Assembly (NCBI GenBank): GCA_020091685.1
Contig: CM034592.1
Span: 37,974,705 to 38,038,704, forward strand
DNA length: 64,000 nt
Source of the DNA: Lutjanus erythropterus
Lineage: Eukaryota; Chordata; Actinopteri; Lutjaniformes; Lutjanidae
Direction: 5' to 3'
Positions 21,735 through 33,520 of this stretch are shown here, piece after piece. Every line of letters begins with the position of its first letter. Position 1 is the stretch's first letter. The notes under the pieces are model-generated. The model ran no database searches. It had not been told where the DNA came from and was given only the letters and a program-made list of their open reading frames with translations. The position numbers and the translations under genes were made by a program.

Positions 21735-21965
21735 GGCCCACATTTGTTGGGATTTATCAACAGAATAGGTCAGAAGTGGAATATAATATTCATATGTATG
21801 TTTTCATTTGTATATAATTATCTTAAAATAAAGATCTTTGTGTTTTTGCTACCTTAGAATGAGCTGTTTATATCTACAGAGGGTGCATGTCCTCTTCCAC
21901 TGATGCTGCCATGTTGCACTGCCTTGTTTCTGTGTAAAGTTCTCCTACACGTGTGGCAGGTGAAA
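21735..21965 (+). repeat. interspersed repeat family A, copy 2
   Basis: The blocks 'gaagtggaatataatattca', 'gtatgttttcat', 'taccttagaatgagctgtttatatctac', 'gcatgtcctcttccac' and 'gccatgttgcactgcc' are collinear with the other family A copies. It ends in 'gttctcctacacgtgtgg'. Confidence 0.7.
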
Positions 21966-23340
21966 GTACAGAGAATTCAGAATACAGAAACTGATTTTGT
22001 CAGGAAAAAATCAGGTTGATAAAGTATAGATTGCTCCATGTCTGCTAGACAATATGCAACATAACGTGGGATTTGAACTTAAAAAGCTGGTGAAATATTG
22101 AAAAATGAGAATGAGAGCACTATTTGGATCAGCACAGGTCCCAAAGTAGACAATTAAAGGATGTGCAGCACATAAATCGAATTCTCAGTCGTTAATGGAA
22201 AGGTCCAGTGTGGCTCCTGGCAGACAACAGAGTGAAATAATCCCCCTACAAGCAGAAATAAGCTTCAGCGCCCTTCAATATGGCATACACTCCACAGACC
22301 TGTGTGGAAAACAGATATTTTCTGGTAAAACAGGATGAAAGACAAAACAGCAGGAGATCCTCATAAAGGAGAGTTATATCTTTGTTTTCATGGGGTGTGT
22401 TTGGGATATTATTTGATCCTCCCTGATGCTTGGAGATGTACATGTGCAACTCAGAAGCTGTGAATAGGAAAGATACAAAATAGATAAGACAGACAATACA
22501 AGAAGTTCTAAAGTATGCAGTAAACAGGATGGAGGGTGAGTAAGCCTGTTATGCGGTAAATCTCAAGGTAACGACTGAATCAGAGAGAATGTAAAAATGT
22601 CATCAATGAGAGTTGTTTAAATTCTTTAATTCATAAGTTGTGGGAGGATTCTGAACAATGACGACATTCGCTAAGTTTCTTCTAAGTAACAGGTGAAAAG
22701 GAAGCACAATGTAGATAGGATACTTACTTTTTTTTGAAGAGAATATTTAATGAAACATGAAACATGAGTCAGAGGATGTATATATGTTTATTTTAATTTA
22801 TTTTATTTAACCTTTATTAATACAAGGTGAGTTTTGCATTTAGACACATCATCCATTATTCTTTCATTCTGTTCTTGGGTCCAACACATGCAGCGGATGT
22901 GTGTGAAGACATGAGCAACCCAAGGGTCCATTTAAAATTCATGCTATTTTGAGAGTTGTTGAGTGAGGAGAAACTTTATAAATGTTGTGAAATATGGTCT
23001 ACAACAAATTCTTAATTATTCTGGTCATTAAGTAGGCTGTATATGTGCTATGCACTCGTTAAGGGAGGATATTTGCATACAGAGCGAGGAAGTATAACGG
23101 CTATGGTGCATACTTAATCATTTGTGCCATCTTGTAAATTTGGCATTAAATACGGCACATTGAGTTGTTTCTTTCATTGCAACAACACATTGTGTTACTG
23201 TGAAGAGCAGACAAGAGAGAGGCTCTGTGGTGCACCAGGACGCACGCTTTTGCTTTCTCTGACTCTGTCGTTGATTTTGCTTTCTTCATCATCTGCAAGG
23301 TGAAAACATCAGGTTTGTGCAGTAAAAGTAAAAGTGTGCA
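21966..23340. other. intergenic, no gene recognised
   Basis: Includes 'attttatttaacctttattaatacaaggtgag' at about 22797-22829, a common tail-like fragment of fish transposons. No coding region is supported. Confidence 0.4.
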
Positions 23341-23360
23341 TCGTCCCGGTCGTAGTTAAG

Positions 23361-23418
23361 GTATAAAATCCCAGCACACCATGGAGCTTCTCTCCTGTCA
23401 GGCTGCCGAGAGTGAAGG
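23361..23418 (+). promoter_or_regulatory. orphan TATA box with possible short first exon
   Basis: GTATAAAATCCC at 23361-23372 is a near-ideal TATA box. Nine bases later an ATG sits in good context (cacaccATGG, 23381), but that is too close to the TATA to be downstream of the expected start near 23390. The following 'gccgagagtgaag' abuts GTAAAA (23418), a weak donor-like sequence. I could not find a matching downstream exon, so the gene, if any, is unknown. Confidence 0.3.
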
Positions 23419-23834
23419 TAAAACATGAGGCTGTTGATAGAGGAGAAAAATGTGGCGCTGAACTAAAAAAAAAGAAAGAAAGGAATGAGTGAACAGCCAG
23501 ATGGAAAGTAATGAAACGGACTAAACAGGCCCAATGTTTATTTGCATATAGACCGGAGAAAACTGATCACTCAGGATGCATCTGAAGATGCATTGTAATG
23601 CAATACCAACGTCTGAACAGTGCCAAGGAGTCAGTTCCTTTATGTATTCAATAAATGTAGATCAAACTCTAGAAGACTTGTCATAGGCCATGTTCAGTGT
23701 GGCTTGTTTTCATTCTGACAGTCTGAAAGAAAAAAGTGGCAGACTGAGTCATTTATATGATATATAAAACTGACCAAACTATAGGCTTAGTGAAAGCAAT
23801 CAGAGGACGTATCAGTTTTTTGGTTTTTAGGTGG

Positions 23835-24331
23835 TGTCAGGGACCAAGCAGTGAGGCAAAGAGGAGAACAGGAATTTGTTGAAAAGAGGGTTTTTATTTA
23901 CCCAAAAAATAATACCAAACAATATAAACCAAGAACTTAATGACTAGGCCTATAAAAGAGGTCAACAGAATATAACTATACTCAAAAATGACAGCAACAA
24001 AACTGTGTTAACTGATCAAACTAACCTAACAAAATGAAACATGAGGTAACATATATACTGGCTTGGCCAAACCAACTAACACAAAAGGGGAAAACAAAAT
24101 GGTATCTGCTAAAACTAATACACAGAAAAAACAAACTAAACCCAAAAACCCCCTCTGACATGGCTGGAGATGGTACGGCCTGATGAGCTGGCCACAGGAT
24201 TTAACAGGTTCCACCCCTGTGCCACACCTTTTGTCTGCCCAGGAGGAAACCACCCCCACCAGCATGGTAACTCAAAAAAAGACAAAGAAAAATGATTAAT
24301 ACAACAGAAAATTACTAAATCTAACCTTACA
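23835..24331 (-). mobile_element. probable solo LTR (497 bp), old
   Basis: The segment is bounded by TGTAAGG at its 5' tip and CCTGACA at its 3' tip on the minus strand (TG...CA), and has an AATAAA signal near the 3' part on that strand. No internal retroelement genes adjoin it. Flanking duplications are not clear, so the limits and the LTR assignment are tentative. Family not assigned. Confidence 0.4.
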
Positions 24332-25770
24332 GTGTGAAAATGTGTGCACGCCATTTAAACAGTGTAAAGCTAAAGGAAAATAAAGAAATTATAACTCAAA
24401 TAAACTGTAGTGTGGACCTGAATTGTTTGGGGTGTGGTTGACTGCAAATTAAACTAACCTGTGCATTGAACAAAGTGAGGTGAGTGTGTGCATGGTTTTA
24501 CCCTCAACTGTCCGTTTGTGTGGCCTTGGCCATCACAGGTGGTATTGCAAATTATTCAATGTCAGTACTGCACTAACAGCAAAGGCAGTTCTCCTGAGAT
24601 CAGTTCTGGTTCTGGGCTCCTGAAACATCAATCAGTCGCTGGGTAAATAGGGGCCAAAGCTGCAAGGATGATAACCGACCAACATGGGCTTTTCAGATAA
24701 ATACGTAGTGGTTATTATGTTGCTCAGTCAGGGAGGGCCAACCAGCCTCATCATATGAACTGGTGTGTGGTGAGTGTTGTATTATCACCTGTAATGAACT
24801 CGAGTGCAGCGATGAATGGACTATAGGTACATCGGAGTGGAGACAGAAGCATGTGGATGATATGGATGATACCCGCATAATTCAGCTTCAACAACCCTCT
24901 TTGCGCAGCTCAGGGTCGCTGCTTTTGTGATACATCAGCGGGTTTTTGACGAGCCACCACTCACGGTCTACATTTTCAGGGATTTGTTTTCTTATTTAAT
25001 TATTTCATTTACATTCAACGTTCATCACCCTTCATGTCCAAATGTTTCACTGCTTCTCCAACTGCCAGAATATAAAGCTTGAGGTCAAGTAAAGCCCTTT
25101 TTATTAAGTTTCTATTCAATTCCATATAATATTTTGCCTAAAACTGGTAAAATTTGATATTCTAATTATCTGTAGAAAAAAGTTAAATATAGTGAATTTA
25201 TTTTAAATATACAGAAAAAAACAAACAAACAAAAAACAAAAGGGACCAGAATTGGCTTTGTTGGCATTGCTGCACATCCATACTGTAGTGCACAGCATAT
25301 ATTGTACACACTGGCCGTATGCTCTTATCACTTCAGATATAGACGCTCGTCATTACATTAATTATCTGCCTTCAGGCATCAAGGCTGTGTGTAAATTGCA
25401 GTTGTCGGAGCGAGTATAGGGTGTAGAGTGCACCGGTGCCCTCGACTGACAGTATATCTGTATAATGAGGTAGTTTAGCTGAGTCAGGTAAGATGTAGAA
25501 AATAAATAATTCACAACACATACCACGCTTACACTGTATATACAGCAAGCTGAAATGTAGGCGAAGGAGTATAATAATGACAGAAAGTTCAGGGGCAACA
25601 GCATGAAGTAACTCCAACTTTCTTGAGTGAGTCAAGCATAAAGACAGCAAAATAATCTGTGATGCAATATAACACAGCACAGTTACACAGTATACAGTGT
25701 TTAATGTTTGCAAACTTTTTAATACCTGTACTCACAATACCCTTTCTGGATATACGCTTCTTGCTTTGTC
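24332..25770. other. intergenic, nothing recognised
   Basis: Overlapping short minus-strand ORFs near 25362-25713 show no family resemblance and AT-driven composition. Confidence 0.45.
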
Positions 25771-25835
25771 TGTCAAAGCACTTTGTCCACTGTTTTTAAA
25801 GGTGCTATATAAATAAAGTTATTATTGTTTTTCTT
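25771..25835 (+). mobile_element. LINE 3' tail remnant
   Basis: The text 'aagcactttgtccactgtttttaaaggtgctatataaataaagttattattg' is the typical 3' end of several fish LINE/SINE families, which finish in 'gctatataaataaa' and an ATT-rich tail. Nothing upstream can be read as ORF2. Confidence 0.65.
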
Positions 25836-26654
25836 CTTCTCAGAAATGTCTGAAAGCTGTAGTTTTGTAGAAGAATAAAGTTCCATTGTAAACACATAAA
25901 ATAAACTAGAAAATAAACAAATAGTTGAAAACCCACTATAAAATAAATACTGCGGCAGAGAGCAATGAGGCTCATAATACTGTCATTGAGAACTGTCGCC
26001 AACTTGCATGTGCATCTCATTGTGGCATTTAGCTCACTGTTTTGGTTTTATGTGTGGATTTTTTCTGCTCTCGTCAACTCCTGTAGGCAGCCATTTCTGG
26101 CAAAAGAGCTCTTATGAAGCCCTGTAGGCTACCTGCCCATCAAAAAACTACAAGAACACAAAAGTCCCTTTTCTAAAGCCTGTTCAAGGTGGGGATGATG
26201 TGCCATTATTTTGTTGTTCCACCTTTAGCCAGCAGCAGAGGTAGTAACAGAGCCAAATGGACGAAACAAGGGTGAGACGTTTTGATGACTTGTTATGTGT
26301 GCGATCCACCACCGGGGAAATCAGCAGCTCGCTGAAAACAGAAGAACAGCAACCAAAAAAGTCTGCAGATTGGGGAGACAACGATGTCCTGAGGCTCCAC
26401 ACCCAGGCTCAGTTCCAGAGCAAAATCACCAGGGATGCACTATTGTCTATAAAGTGGGCTGACTACAGCCATGAAAAATTGTGTGTGTGGTCCCTGATGA
26501 CTAGATTATGCTGGAAAATTCTTAAGTGAACAGAGTGTGTCGCTCCCTTTCAGCAGCAGTTTGCTTTGAGTCAGAACAGCACCAGCGAAGTGTTCATAAA
26601 TGCTCCTTGGAGAAGTGCCTCGCCAGAGCGCAGTGTCATTACGTAAAACTGTTC
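25836..26654. other. intergenic with an unassigned open frame
   Basis: A plus-strand frame from ATG 26257 to 26529 (90 codons) begins MDETRVRRFDDLLCVRST and has a normal-looking composition for its first 60 residues. I recognise no domain and see no splice sites that would extend it. It could be a transposon or pseudogene scrap. Confidence 0.35.
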
Positions 26655-27102
26655 TGTCATGGTCCTGGGATTTTTGTGTATTCACTTACTGTTTCATTTT
26701 TGGTAAAGTCTTCCCTTGTGTGTCTTTGTCATCCTTATTTCCTGTCTTTGCGTGTTTTGAGCTCTGATTGTTTGAACCTGTCCCTGATTGTTTCCACCTG
26801 CCCCAATCAGCCTCCCAGAGTCTTAATTTTATGTCTGTTCTGTTACCAATTGGTCGTGTGCATGTCAGGCATCCTGGCATATCCTTGAATTTCCATTTGT
26901 ATTTTTGCATGGTGTTTTTCCCTCTGTGATGTTTTTTTTATGCATTGTTACCTGTTTTGTGACTTTTGGATTTGTAGCTTTTGAATTTCATCTTCGGAAG
27001 CCCCTTTTGTTTTTAATTTTGTGTTTAATAAATATTTTTGCACAGCTACCTTCCTCTGCATCTTGGCTCCAAATTCTTGTTTTCAGTTGACCAACTCTGA
27101 CA
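26655..27102 (+). mobile_element. probable solo LTR (448 bp), old
   Basis: It starts TGTCATGG and ends CTCTGACA, giving inverted TGTCA/TGACA tips, with an AATAAA signal at about 27027 on the plus strand near the 3' part. The pyrimidine- and 'cctgtccctgattgtttcc'-rich body is typical of fish LTR sequences. No internal genes adjoin. A flanking duplication is not evident. Confidence 0.45.
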
Positions 27103-28216
27103 CGACCACACGTGAAACAGCAGGCTTACAGTATAACCATGCAGACATCTACACACATCAGACTGATCAGTCACAACTCTATATTCTGCTTTTTTTTTAA
27201 AGGAGACGTCTGGTCACCAGGGCTCATCATAGCCTCTCCAACCTTTCTTTTCAGCAAAAGTTGCTCATATTTTATCCTTGAAACTCACTGACCTGCAAAC
27301 ATCAGTTACTAAACTATGATCACGTACAAGGTGAGATCCAGTAGAATTATTTGTAAAATAGTCAGTCTGATATAATCATAATTTCTATCATTATTATAAT
27401 TGCCTAATAGAAAATCATGTCTGTCTTTGTGTGCAGATTTATGGTGATGTGTTCTTGTCATGATGACATTTCCTGAGGTAAAGATTTCCGTTTTCTGCAG
27501 ACACCTCGGATGTGTGACCTATCGCCTTGCATTTGGCATTTATTATTCATATTTCAACTGAGGGTGCAAAACATTAAACTGAGGGTGCAATGCATGCTTT
27601 TGCACCCTCGTAGAACCAGACCTGTCCATATACTTTCTGAGTACAGGACGAGACCAACTGCTACATAACAAGGACGGTAAAGACCATTGTTATTGTTTAC
27701 AAAGCAATGTCACTGCATGATTAGAAAGTTGAGGTGTTGTCATGACTCTTTTGCCTCCGGTATGTTTGTTCAATGTAAAAAAGTAAAGCCGGCGTGACTC
27801 TTTACAGCAGTTTTGCAGAATCTCAGGATGTTAGTGACTAGCTCATGAAGAAAGTTGACCATCTAGAAGTTGAAGACCCTGATAGGTTTCTCAGGAGGGG
27901 GAGACCAAAATAGAGCTGAAAGGCCAGTAAATACAAATGTCTGGTGACCGTAGACATGACTACTCTGTGCCTGCTGGATATGTGAATAGGCAAGTGTTTG
28001 CTAAGAGCTTATATTAACAGTAGCCTGTGTTTGTAAGCTTTCTAATGGCTTCTGCCCCCAGCAGGCCAAAAATCATTTAAGGCATCTTGATGTATATTTT
28101 TGAGACTGGGAATAATTTGCAAATAGCAACAAAGAGTATACAATAAAATTAACAGTAAAATAATGTTTGAATTTGCAGGAAAGAGCACAATGCACATGAT
28201 CTATCAATGAAGGCTT
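27103..28216. other. intergenic, nothing recognised
   Basis: No coding or RNA feature is supported. An imperfect local repeat, 'actgagggtgcaa', occurs twice near 27558-27590. Confidence 0.45.
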
Positions 28217-28222
28217 TTTATT
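28217..28222 (-). promoter_or_regulatory. candidate poly(A) signal of guanylin gene
   Basis: First AATAAA on the minus strand after the stop at 28638, implying a 3' UTR of about 420 nt that includes AT-rich sequence. Confidence 0.4.
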
Positions 28223-28637
28223 CAAAACAATGTTAATAGAAAAGAAAATGAAAAAAAGGAACTTCTCTTTTAAATAAGTATATAAAGCTTGGAAAGACAG
28301 AAATGTAACAAACAATGTATATTTCAAAAAATAAAATGTATGATAAAGAACTGTCAGCAGAAAAAATATAGTGGCAAATATCCTAAAAAGTAACAGTTTG
28401 CAAAAAAAAAAAACATACCTCATTTTATCTGACTTTTTTTTTTCTTTTTTTTGGGCCTTGTCAGTCTAATAGTGACTTTAGTGACCATTTGGATAAAGTA
28501 CCCAATGGACCAGAGTCAAAGTCATCGTCTCATTATTGCAGGCAAAATATTTTAGAAATCCTCTGAAATAGTTTTGAGGGGGAGGAAAAATCACACATCG
28601 TAAGCTTGGCAAGATGTTTCTGGCTTGCTGCGTTTGT

Positions 28638-29386
28638 TTAGCAACCAGTGCAGGCTGCAAAGGCGCAGATCTCGCAGACATCCATGGGAACCAGGGCTGA
28701 AACAAACACAGGAAAAGAGAAAGACATCAGGCACACTGCTGAATCACCTGCAACTCAATCATTCAATCATTCATGACCACAAAGACTGTTTTTTTGTTCA
28801 ATATATATTTCCGGGAGTCTCACCTAGTCTGGAGAGGGATGCAGATGCTCCTGTCTGCCTGCAGAGGGGCAGGAACTCCTGTGGGAGCATGGGGTCGGCA
28901 CAGAGGGACACGGTGCCCGCCCTGAGTCGTGGGCTTTGTTGTCCCATCAGAGTGCTGCTCTTTGTCAGCTCCTGAAGCCTCTTGACGCCCTCCAGTGAGA
29001 AAGACAATCCATTCTCCTGGAAGAAAAGGCAGATGTTGGAATTAAAGAACTTAACCAAATGCCAAGTTTGCATTAATTCAAACAATGTGATATTACAAAA
29101 GTATGTGGCAGAGATTTTCCCTGTTTTAGCTTCGTTTGGAATCCTTGAGAGTAAATAATGCAGGTTTGTACAGCAGCCAAGACATTTCTGCACTTAAACC
29201 TACATGACCTACAGATAAATAGGGTTACAGCTTCTTCTAATAAATATAAATTTGCAAGGCCAGGCAGTCTCATCATGAAAACATCACAGAAATGTTAAGT
29301 GATGCACTCACTTCAACCTGCACGGCCTCAGAGGTCCACCCGAGAGCCAGGACGAGGACAGCGATGGTAGCGATTGTGGCCTTCAT
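28638..29386 (-). CDS. guca2a: preproguanylin, three exons
   Basis: Coding exons are 29386-29312, 29016-28824 and 28696-28638, together 327 nt (108 residues plus stop). Introns are 295 and 127 bp with GT/AG borders and phases 0 and 1, identical in position to the paralogue at 18.6-16.1 kb. Residues 1-21 form the signal peptide. The prosegment has the family's ENGLSFSLEGVKRLQEL block and cysteines C64 and C77. The last exon encodes MDVCEICAFAACTGC followed directly by a stop, the canonical 15-residue guanylin ending in Cys; by family, C97 pairs with C105 and C100 with C108. Guanylin is a secreted gut peptide that activates guanylate cyclase C and so regulates intestinal salt and water transport. 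Absence of the terminal Leu separates it from uroguanylin/renoguanylin. Family membership is certain; only the orthologue name is inferred. Confidence 0.95.
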
Positions 29387-29497
29387 GGTGACAGTTGAGA
29401 GTAGTTTTGTCTTGCAGCGTGTTTGTCTCTTGCTGTGTCTTGGTGTGCTCAGCAGGTGCTCAGCTCGGTGTCTGCTCTCCCTCCGTCCACAGGGCCT

Positions 29498-29581
29498 CCT
29501 TTTAAACAGTTCTCCCCTGCAGCTCGGCGATCATGTGACCAGAGGTGGGAGCAAAGTTTTTCTCACGGGTTAATGAGTAGT
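29498..29581 (-). promoter_or_regulatory. promoter of guanylin gene: TATA-like box and HNF-1-like site
   Basis: On the minus strand GTTTAAAAGG (29507-29498) is a TATA-like element about 112 bases before the ATG. Upstream, the plus strand reads GTTAATGAGTAGT (29569-29581), which keeps the GTTAAT half of the HNF-1 consensus and part of the other half. Weaker than the paralogue's site, but the same two elements in the same order. Confidence 0.45.
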
Positions 29582-30194
29582 GATAGGGTTTTACAGGGTC
29601 GTAAAGGAGAATTCATAAATCCTACTTTGACCTCATCACCTGTCTGATTATTTTTTATGGATCTGTGGCTCACTCGGCCTCTTTGTCCTGCAGAATTGAT
29701 CGCACCTCTGTCTCTGTTAAACAGTTACGTTTTGCTCCATTGATGATGACGAAGCCACACCAGCCCATTGTTAGAAAGTCCTATTACTCACACATATGCA
29801 AATTACTGAACTTTGTTTTATATGCTGAAAAGTTTGGAAGTCCTGGGGCCATATTACAGAAACTTTCTAACTTGCAGTTCCTGTCTTAATTATTCTGTAA
29901 CCACGGTAATTAAGGTTAGCACCTGCCTTAGGAAATGAAAGCCAAATTTGTATTACACAAACATCCTTACAAACATTAAATAAACTCTCCTACTAATACT
30001 ACTTTAAGATAGCTGTTGAACTGTCCTAACTTTCACTTTTTACCTGCAGTAGCATGTTGAAGTAGCCAACTTACTAAACTAGCTAAGACTAGCTTACAGT
30101 GGTGTTCACGAACAGCAGCTAACAGTAGTATTTGCTGACGGTAGTGTTTGCTGACAGTACGACAGTGTTCGTGAGCAGAAACTAACAATATTGT
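29582..30194. other. intergenic, nothing recognised
   Basis: Upstream flank of guanylin. A local imperfect duplication 'gtgttcacgaacagcagctaacagtag / gtgttcgtgagcagaaactaacaat' lies at 30102-30190. Confidence 0.45.
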
Positions 30195-30345
30195 CTTCTG
30201 ATGAAGAGTTATCTTTCCTCCAGAACCCAGAAGGTTTTTTTCAATGGTAGTCTATCAAATAGTAATAGTTTAGTATGTGGTGTACCTCAAAGAAGTTGTT
30301 TGGGACCGCTCTTCTTTGCAGTTTTTGTTAATAACTTGCAAATTA
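30195..30345 (+). mobile_element. LINE reverse-transcriptase scrap
   Basis: The frame reads SYLSSRTQKVFFNGSLSNSN, then LVCGVPQRSCLGPLFFAVFVNNL. This is the RT region around motif B; non-LTR elements carry G-V-P-Q-G-S-x-L-G-P-L-L-F here. An Arg replaces the motif Gly, and no catalytic FADD box follows, so it is a dead fragment. It resembles the same LINE group as the endonuclease piece at 7.1-7.8 kb, but the two are not joined. Confidence 0.8.
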
Positions 30346-32419
30346 ATGCCATAATGTTTATTCATGTAATATGTTTTGTACGTTAGATGTTGACCCCTGG
30401 AAGTTATTGACTAATGGGGATCCTTTAAATTAGCAAATAAATAAAACTATCAGTAGTTTTAGCTGACTTGTTTAATCCGTATGGCTGCTCTGTCATGTCT
30501 TTAACACAATGTATGCAGGCAAAGACTGTTATTTTAGCCCTCCCTCTTTCTTTTATCTCCTGACTTAGCATTGTTGTAAATTTTCCTAAAAAAAAGGATT
30601 TCTCTACAGATGTTATCAAACCCACCAAAACATCAGTATCAAGTTGAGTGCCCATTGCTGTTTTCTCACTGATTTTTTTAAATGTTTAAATGTTTGTTTC
30701 AGTATGTTAAAAAAGAAGGCTACAAAGTTGTTAAACTTGACAAAATGAGAAAATTAGTGCTGGTTGCTAGGTAACATACATGAGAGTTGATAAGCAATGG
30801 TGGATTGAGAATAAAAGATTTTCTAACCTGAAATACGATAGGATAAAGTAGGATAAGATAGGATTACTAATTAGGAAAATTCTCTTAGACTCTTAACTTA
30901 AGATTTAAGAAAGGAAATGTATGTAATAAGGCCTCTGTATCACATAATATTTAGAAGAAAGTCCTATGTTTTTATACACAAATGTGCTGTTTTTACAGTT
31001 TATTACTTATTAAATATTACAGAAAAATACATGCTGCTAAATTTCATGCCAGCTGCCAGTCTTAAGAGGGAAGACATACTCAACTGCATCTAACTAGGCT
31101 AACAAACCATTAAATCTATATGCAAATATTATTTTATCCCATGTGGGCTGCCTGCAGAGCTCTCATTAAGCGTGTGCTGTGGAATAATCAGATGGTACTT
31201 ACTAAATGCTGGTGCATGAGATGAGTGTTGCTTCTGCTTCTGCTGCAAAAATAAATAAATAAATAAATAATGTTCACCTGATTTATTTAGCCCTTGAGCC
31301 TGACAAGATCTGAATTAATTATTTGTAACAAATGTGAGACGTGTAGACTTCCTAAAAGGTTTTTAGACTAACGAGACGCTGAATGTGTAGAACAACAAAG
31401 GCGTTCAGGACGTCGGTGTGGGTTGAATCACAAGATTAAGAAAAGACTTTGCAGATCAGCCCGTTGCTGCAGATAACATGAATACCTATAGATGTACTTC
31501 GCTGGAGGTTTTAGTAAACACTTCAGCGCAGACATACCACCTACTGCAGGAATCAAACCTGTGACCTTCCAGTAATGGCACGACTCTCTACTCGCCATGC
31601 TCTCAAGGACAAGGGGAGGCAGCGAAAAAAATCAATTCACTTCGCTTATAAGTGACACCCTGACACCGTGTGTGCACCCACATACACAGCGGTGTTAGGG
31701 TGCATCAATCCCATGACTCATCTGTTTTAAATGAGCTCATTAAACATGATTCTTTACACAGAGCATGAAGGACCTGTCTACTGACCAGACATGGGGTGGC
31801 ACGTTGCACCTCAGCTGTGTTGTTATCATCAGGCTTTAATTTCTGTTAATTAGAAGTGGTGAACTCAAACAGAAAAACCTAATTCTCTGTGTCTATTACT
31901 AAAGTAATCATTTCTGAAGTTGTGATTTGCGAGGCGATTTTAGCCAATAAAGGATAAAGATGGTGTTAGTTTATCCGCTTGTAATAATTAACAGTTTCCA
32001 GTGGTGGTGTGTAGAGGTAATTTATGAGAACTTGCCACATTAATTTTCTTTCAGATATGGTGGTCCAGACCTGTCAGTGTGCAGTTAGTCTGCTGTTATC
32101 CAAACCAAAGTTTTTTCACTAATGTCTGTATATTTACTTTGTTTGAAGAGTTTCTGAGTTTGAAAAATAAATTAAACTTCATAATTATGTTGACATTATC
32201 CTGTTTGACTACATTTCAAATTATAGTATAATTGTACATGTACAGATAAAGCCTATCACCATTAATTTAATGATGTATTATTACCTGCTGTCAGGTGTAT
32301 TGGCTGTATATCTTCAGATGCAGTTTTATGAAGTTGCTGTCTAGGGAACATCCTCACTTATTCTGTCCTCGTGTCCATGTTGGAAACTTCCTCTTCGACC
32401 CCCCTCCTGCTGTAGTCAT
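30346..32419. other. intergenic, no gene recognised
   Basis: AT-rich, with an (AAAT)n run at about 31243-31270. No ORF shows family resemblance. Confidence 0.45.
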
Positions 32420-32660
32420 TTATCATCTTGCCATGGTGAGGCGTTTTTTTTTTCTTCTTCTTTGAAGCCATTTTCATATCAAGACATTTCTTCTTTATTT
32501 CAGAGACAGTCCGACCCTCGGGTAACACGGCTTTAACAGCACTCATTTATCCCCTTCTTTGCTTTGTCCGTTAATTCTTCTTCTGTTGCTGTTAAAATGA
32601 CAGATTTTCCTTTATGGATCTCTGAAAGCAGGACTTCAAACTCAGAACACATAAAGTTCT
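32420..32660 (-). mobile_element. Harbinger-type Myb/SANT-like protein scrap
   Basis: The minus strand reads FMCSEFEVLLSEIHKGKSVI and LTATEEELTDKAKKGIN, then, in a shifted frame, VKAVLPEGRTVSEIKKKCLD. This order (acidic helix, then R-T-V-x-E-I-K-K-K-W-x-D-x-K) matches the Myb/SANT-like DNA-binding domain of NAIF1-like proteins encoded by PIF/Harbinger transposons and domesticated relatives. One frame change, a missing middle helix and Cys for the usual Trp show that it is a decayed fragment. No transposase ORF is nearby. Confidence 0.6.
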
Positions 32661-33374
32661 TCTTTTGTGAGTGCTGAATTTAACATATGTTTGTGGGAGC
32701 CCTTCATATGAAATTAAGTAGGAGAAATTTAAGGTAAGAATACGAAAATGCTCTTGCATGGGACCCAATGTTTGGCCATGAATTTGTGGCAATTTAATTA
32801 ACAGTGTATTTGTTTTGTTATAATGTATGCACCACAAAATCACAATAGAAAGCTGAAATGATAGGGGCCTAAAGGCAACACCTAGCCTGTGGGGAACAAA
32901 TATAAATTAGTCGGTGATCTCTCAGTTCATTGTAGATTTTCCAGAGTTACAGAACAAAATGCCTCCTGCAACCAATCACAGCAACGCAACATAGTGCTAA
33001 GCGACAAATGGCCTGGTCACAAATTGACTTACTTTCTCAGCTTACAGCTAAACAATACAGTAAAAATGTGTTTCTGGAGAAATCTGAAGCGGGAAAGAGG
33101 CAATCAAGTAACAGAATCTTGATTCATAGTTTCTTAAGCTCGGTGTGGTGTATGACTTTTCAAATCTTGACTGGTGACGTTCCTCTGTCATTTGTCTAGT
33201 TACCAGGCAAGGCAACACCTGCATTGTTATCTAATCTCGAGGCTCCATCTTGTTTAGGGTCCCATAGTAAAAAGAAAAAGTATTTTAAGCCCTGTCTTAT
33301 TTCAGAATATACTCACCAGCCAAGTCATTAAGACCACTTGTTACAGTCAAAAACATGTTTGTTGGGTCAGTTCC
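32661..33374. other. intergenic, possible transposon scraps
   Basis: A short 'actcaccagccaagtcattaagaccacttgttac' at 33310-33344 resembles a common fish repeat end. Otherwise nothing recognised. Confidence 0.4.
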
Positions 33375-33520
33375 TCAAACTAGAGTTGGTTCCTGGGTGC
33401 TGCACACTGCTCCTAATTCTTTAGCTGGTTAAATGCAGGCACTGAATCTCACTGTACATTGCAATGTGTATGACTGTATATGTGACAGTAAAGTTGACCT
33501 TTACCTTTATCTAATGTGAT
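33375..33520 (+). mobile_element. retroposon 3' tail-like repeat
   Basis: The run 'gggtgctgcacactgctcctaatt', 'ggttaaatgcag', 'tgtatatgtgacagtaaagttgacctttacc' is a recurrent 3' end seen in many fish genomes, ending in 'tgacaataaa...'-type tails. No coding part is attached. Confidence 0.5.

Noticed and set aside
29017-29193. N-terminal part of the 131-codon minus-strand frame over guanylin exon 2
   Set aside because: It lies in intron 1; the acceptor at 29017 and the exon 1 signal peptide explain the gene better.
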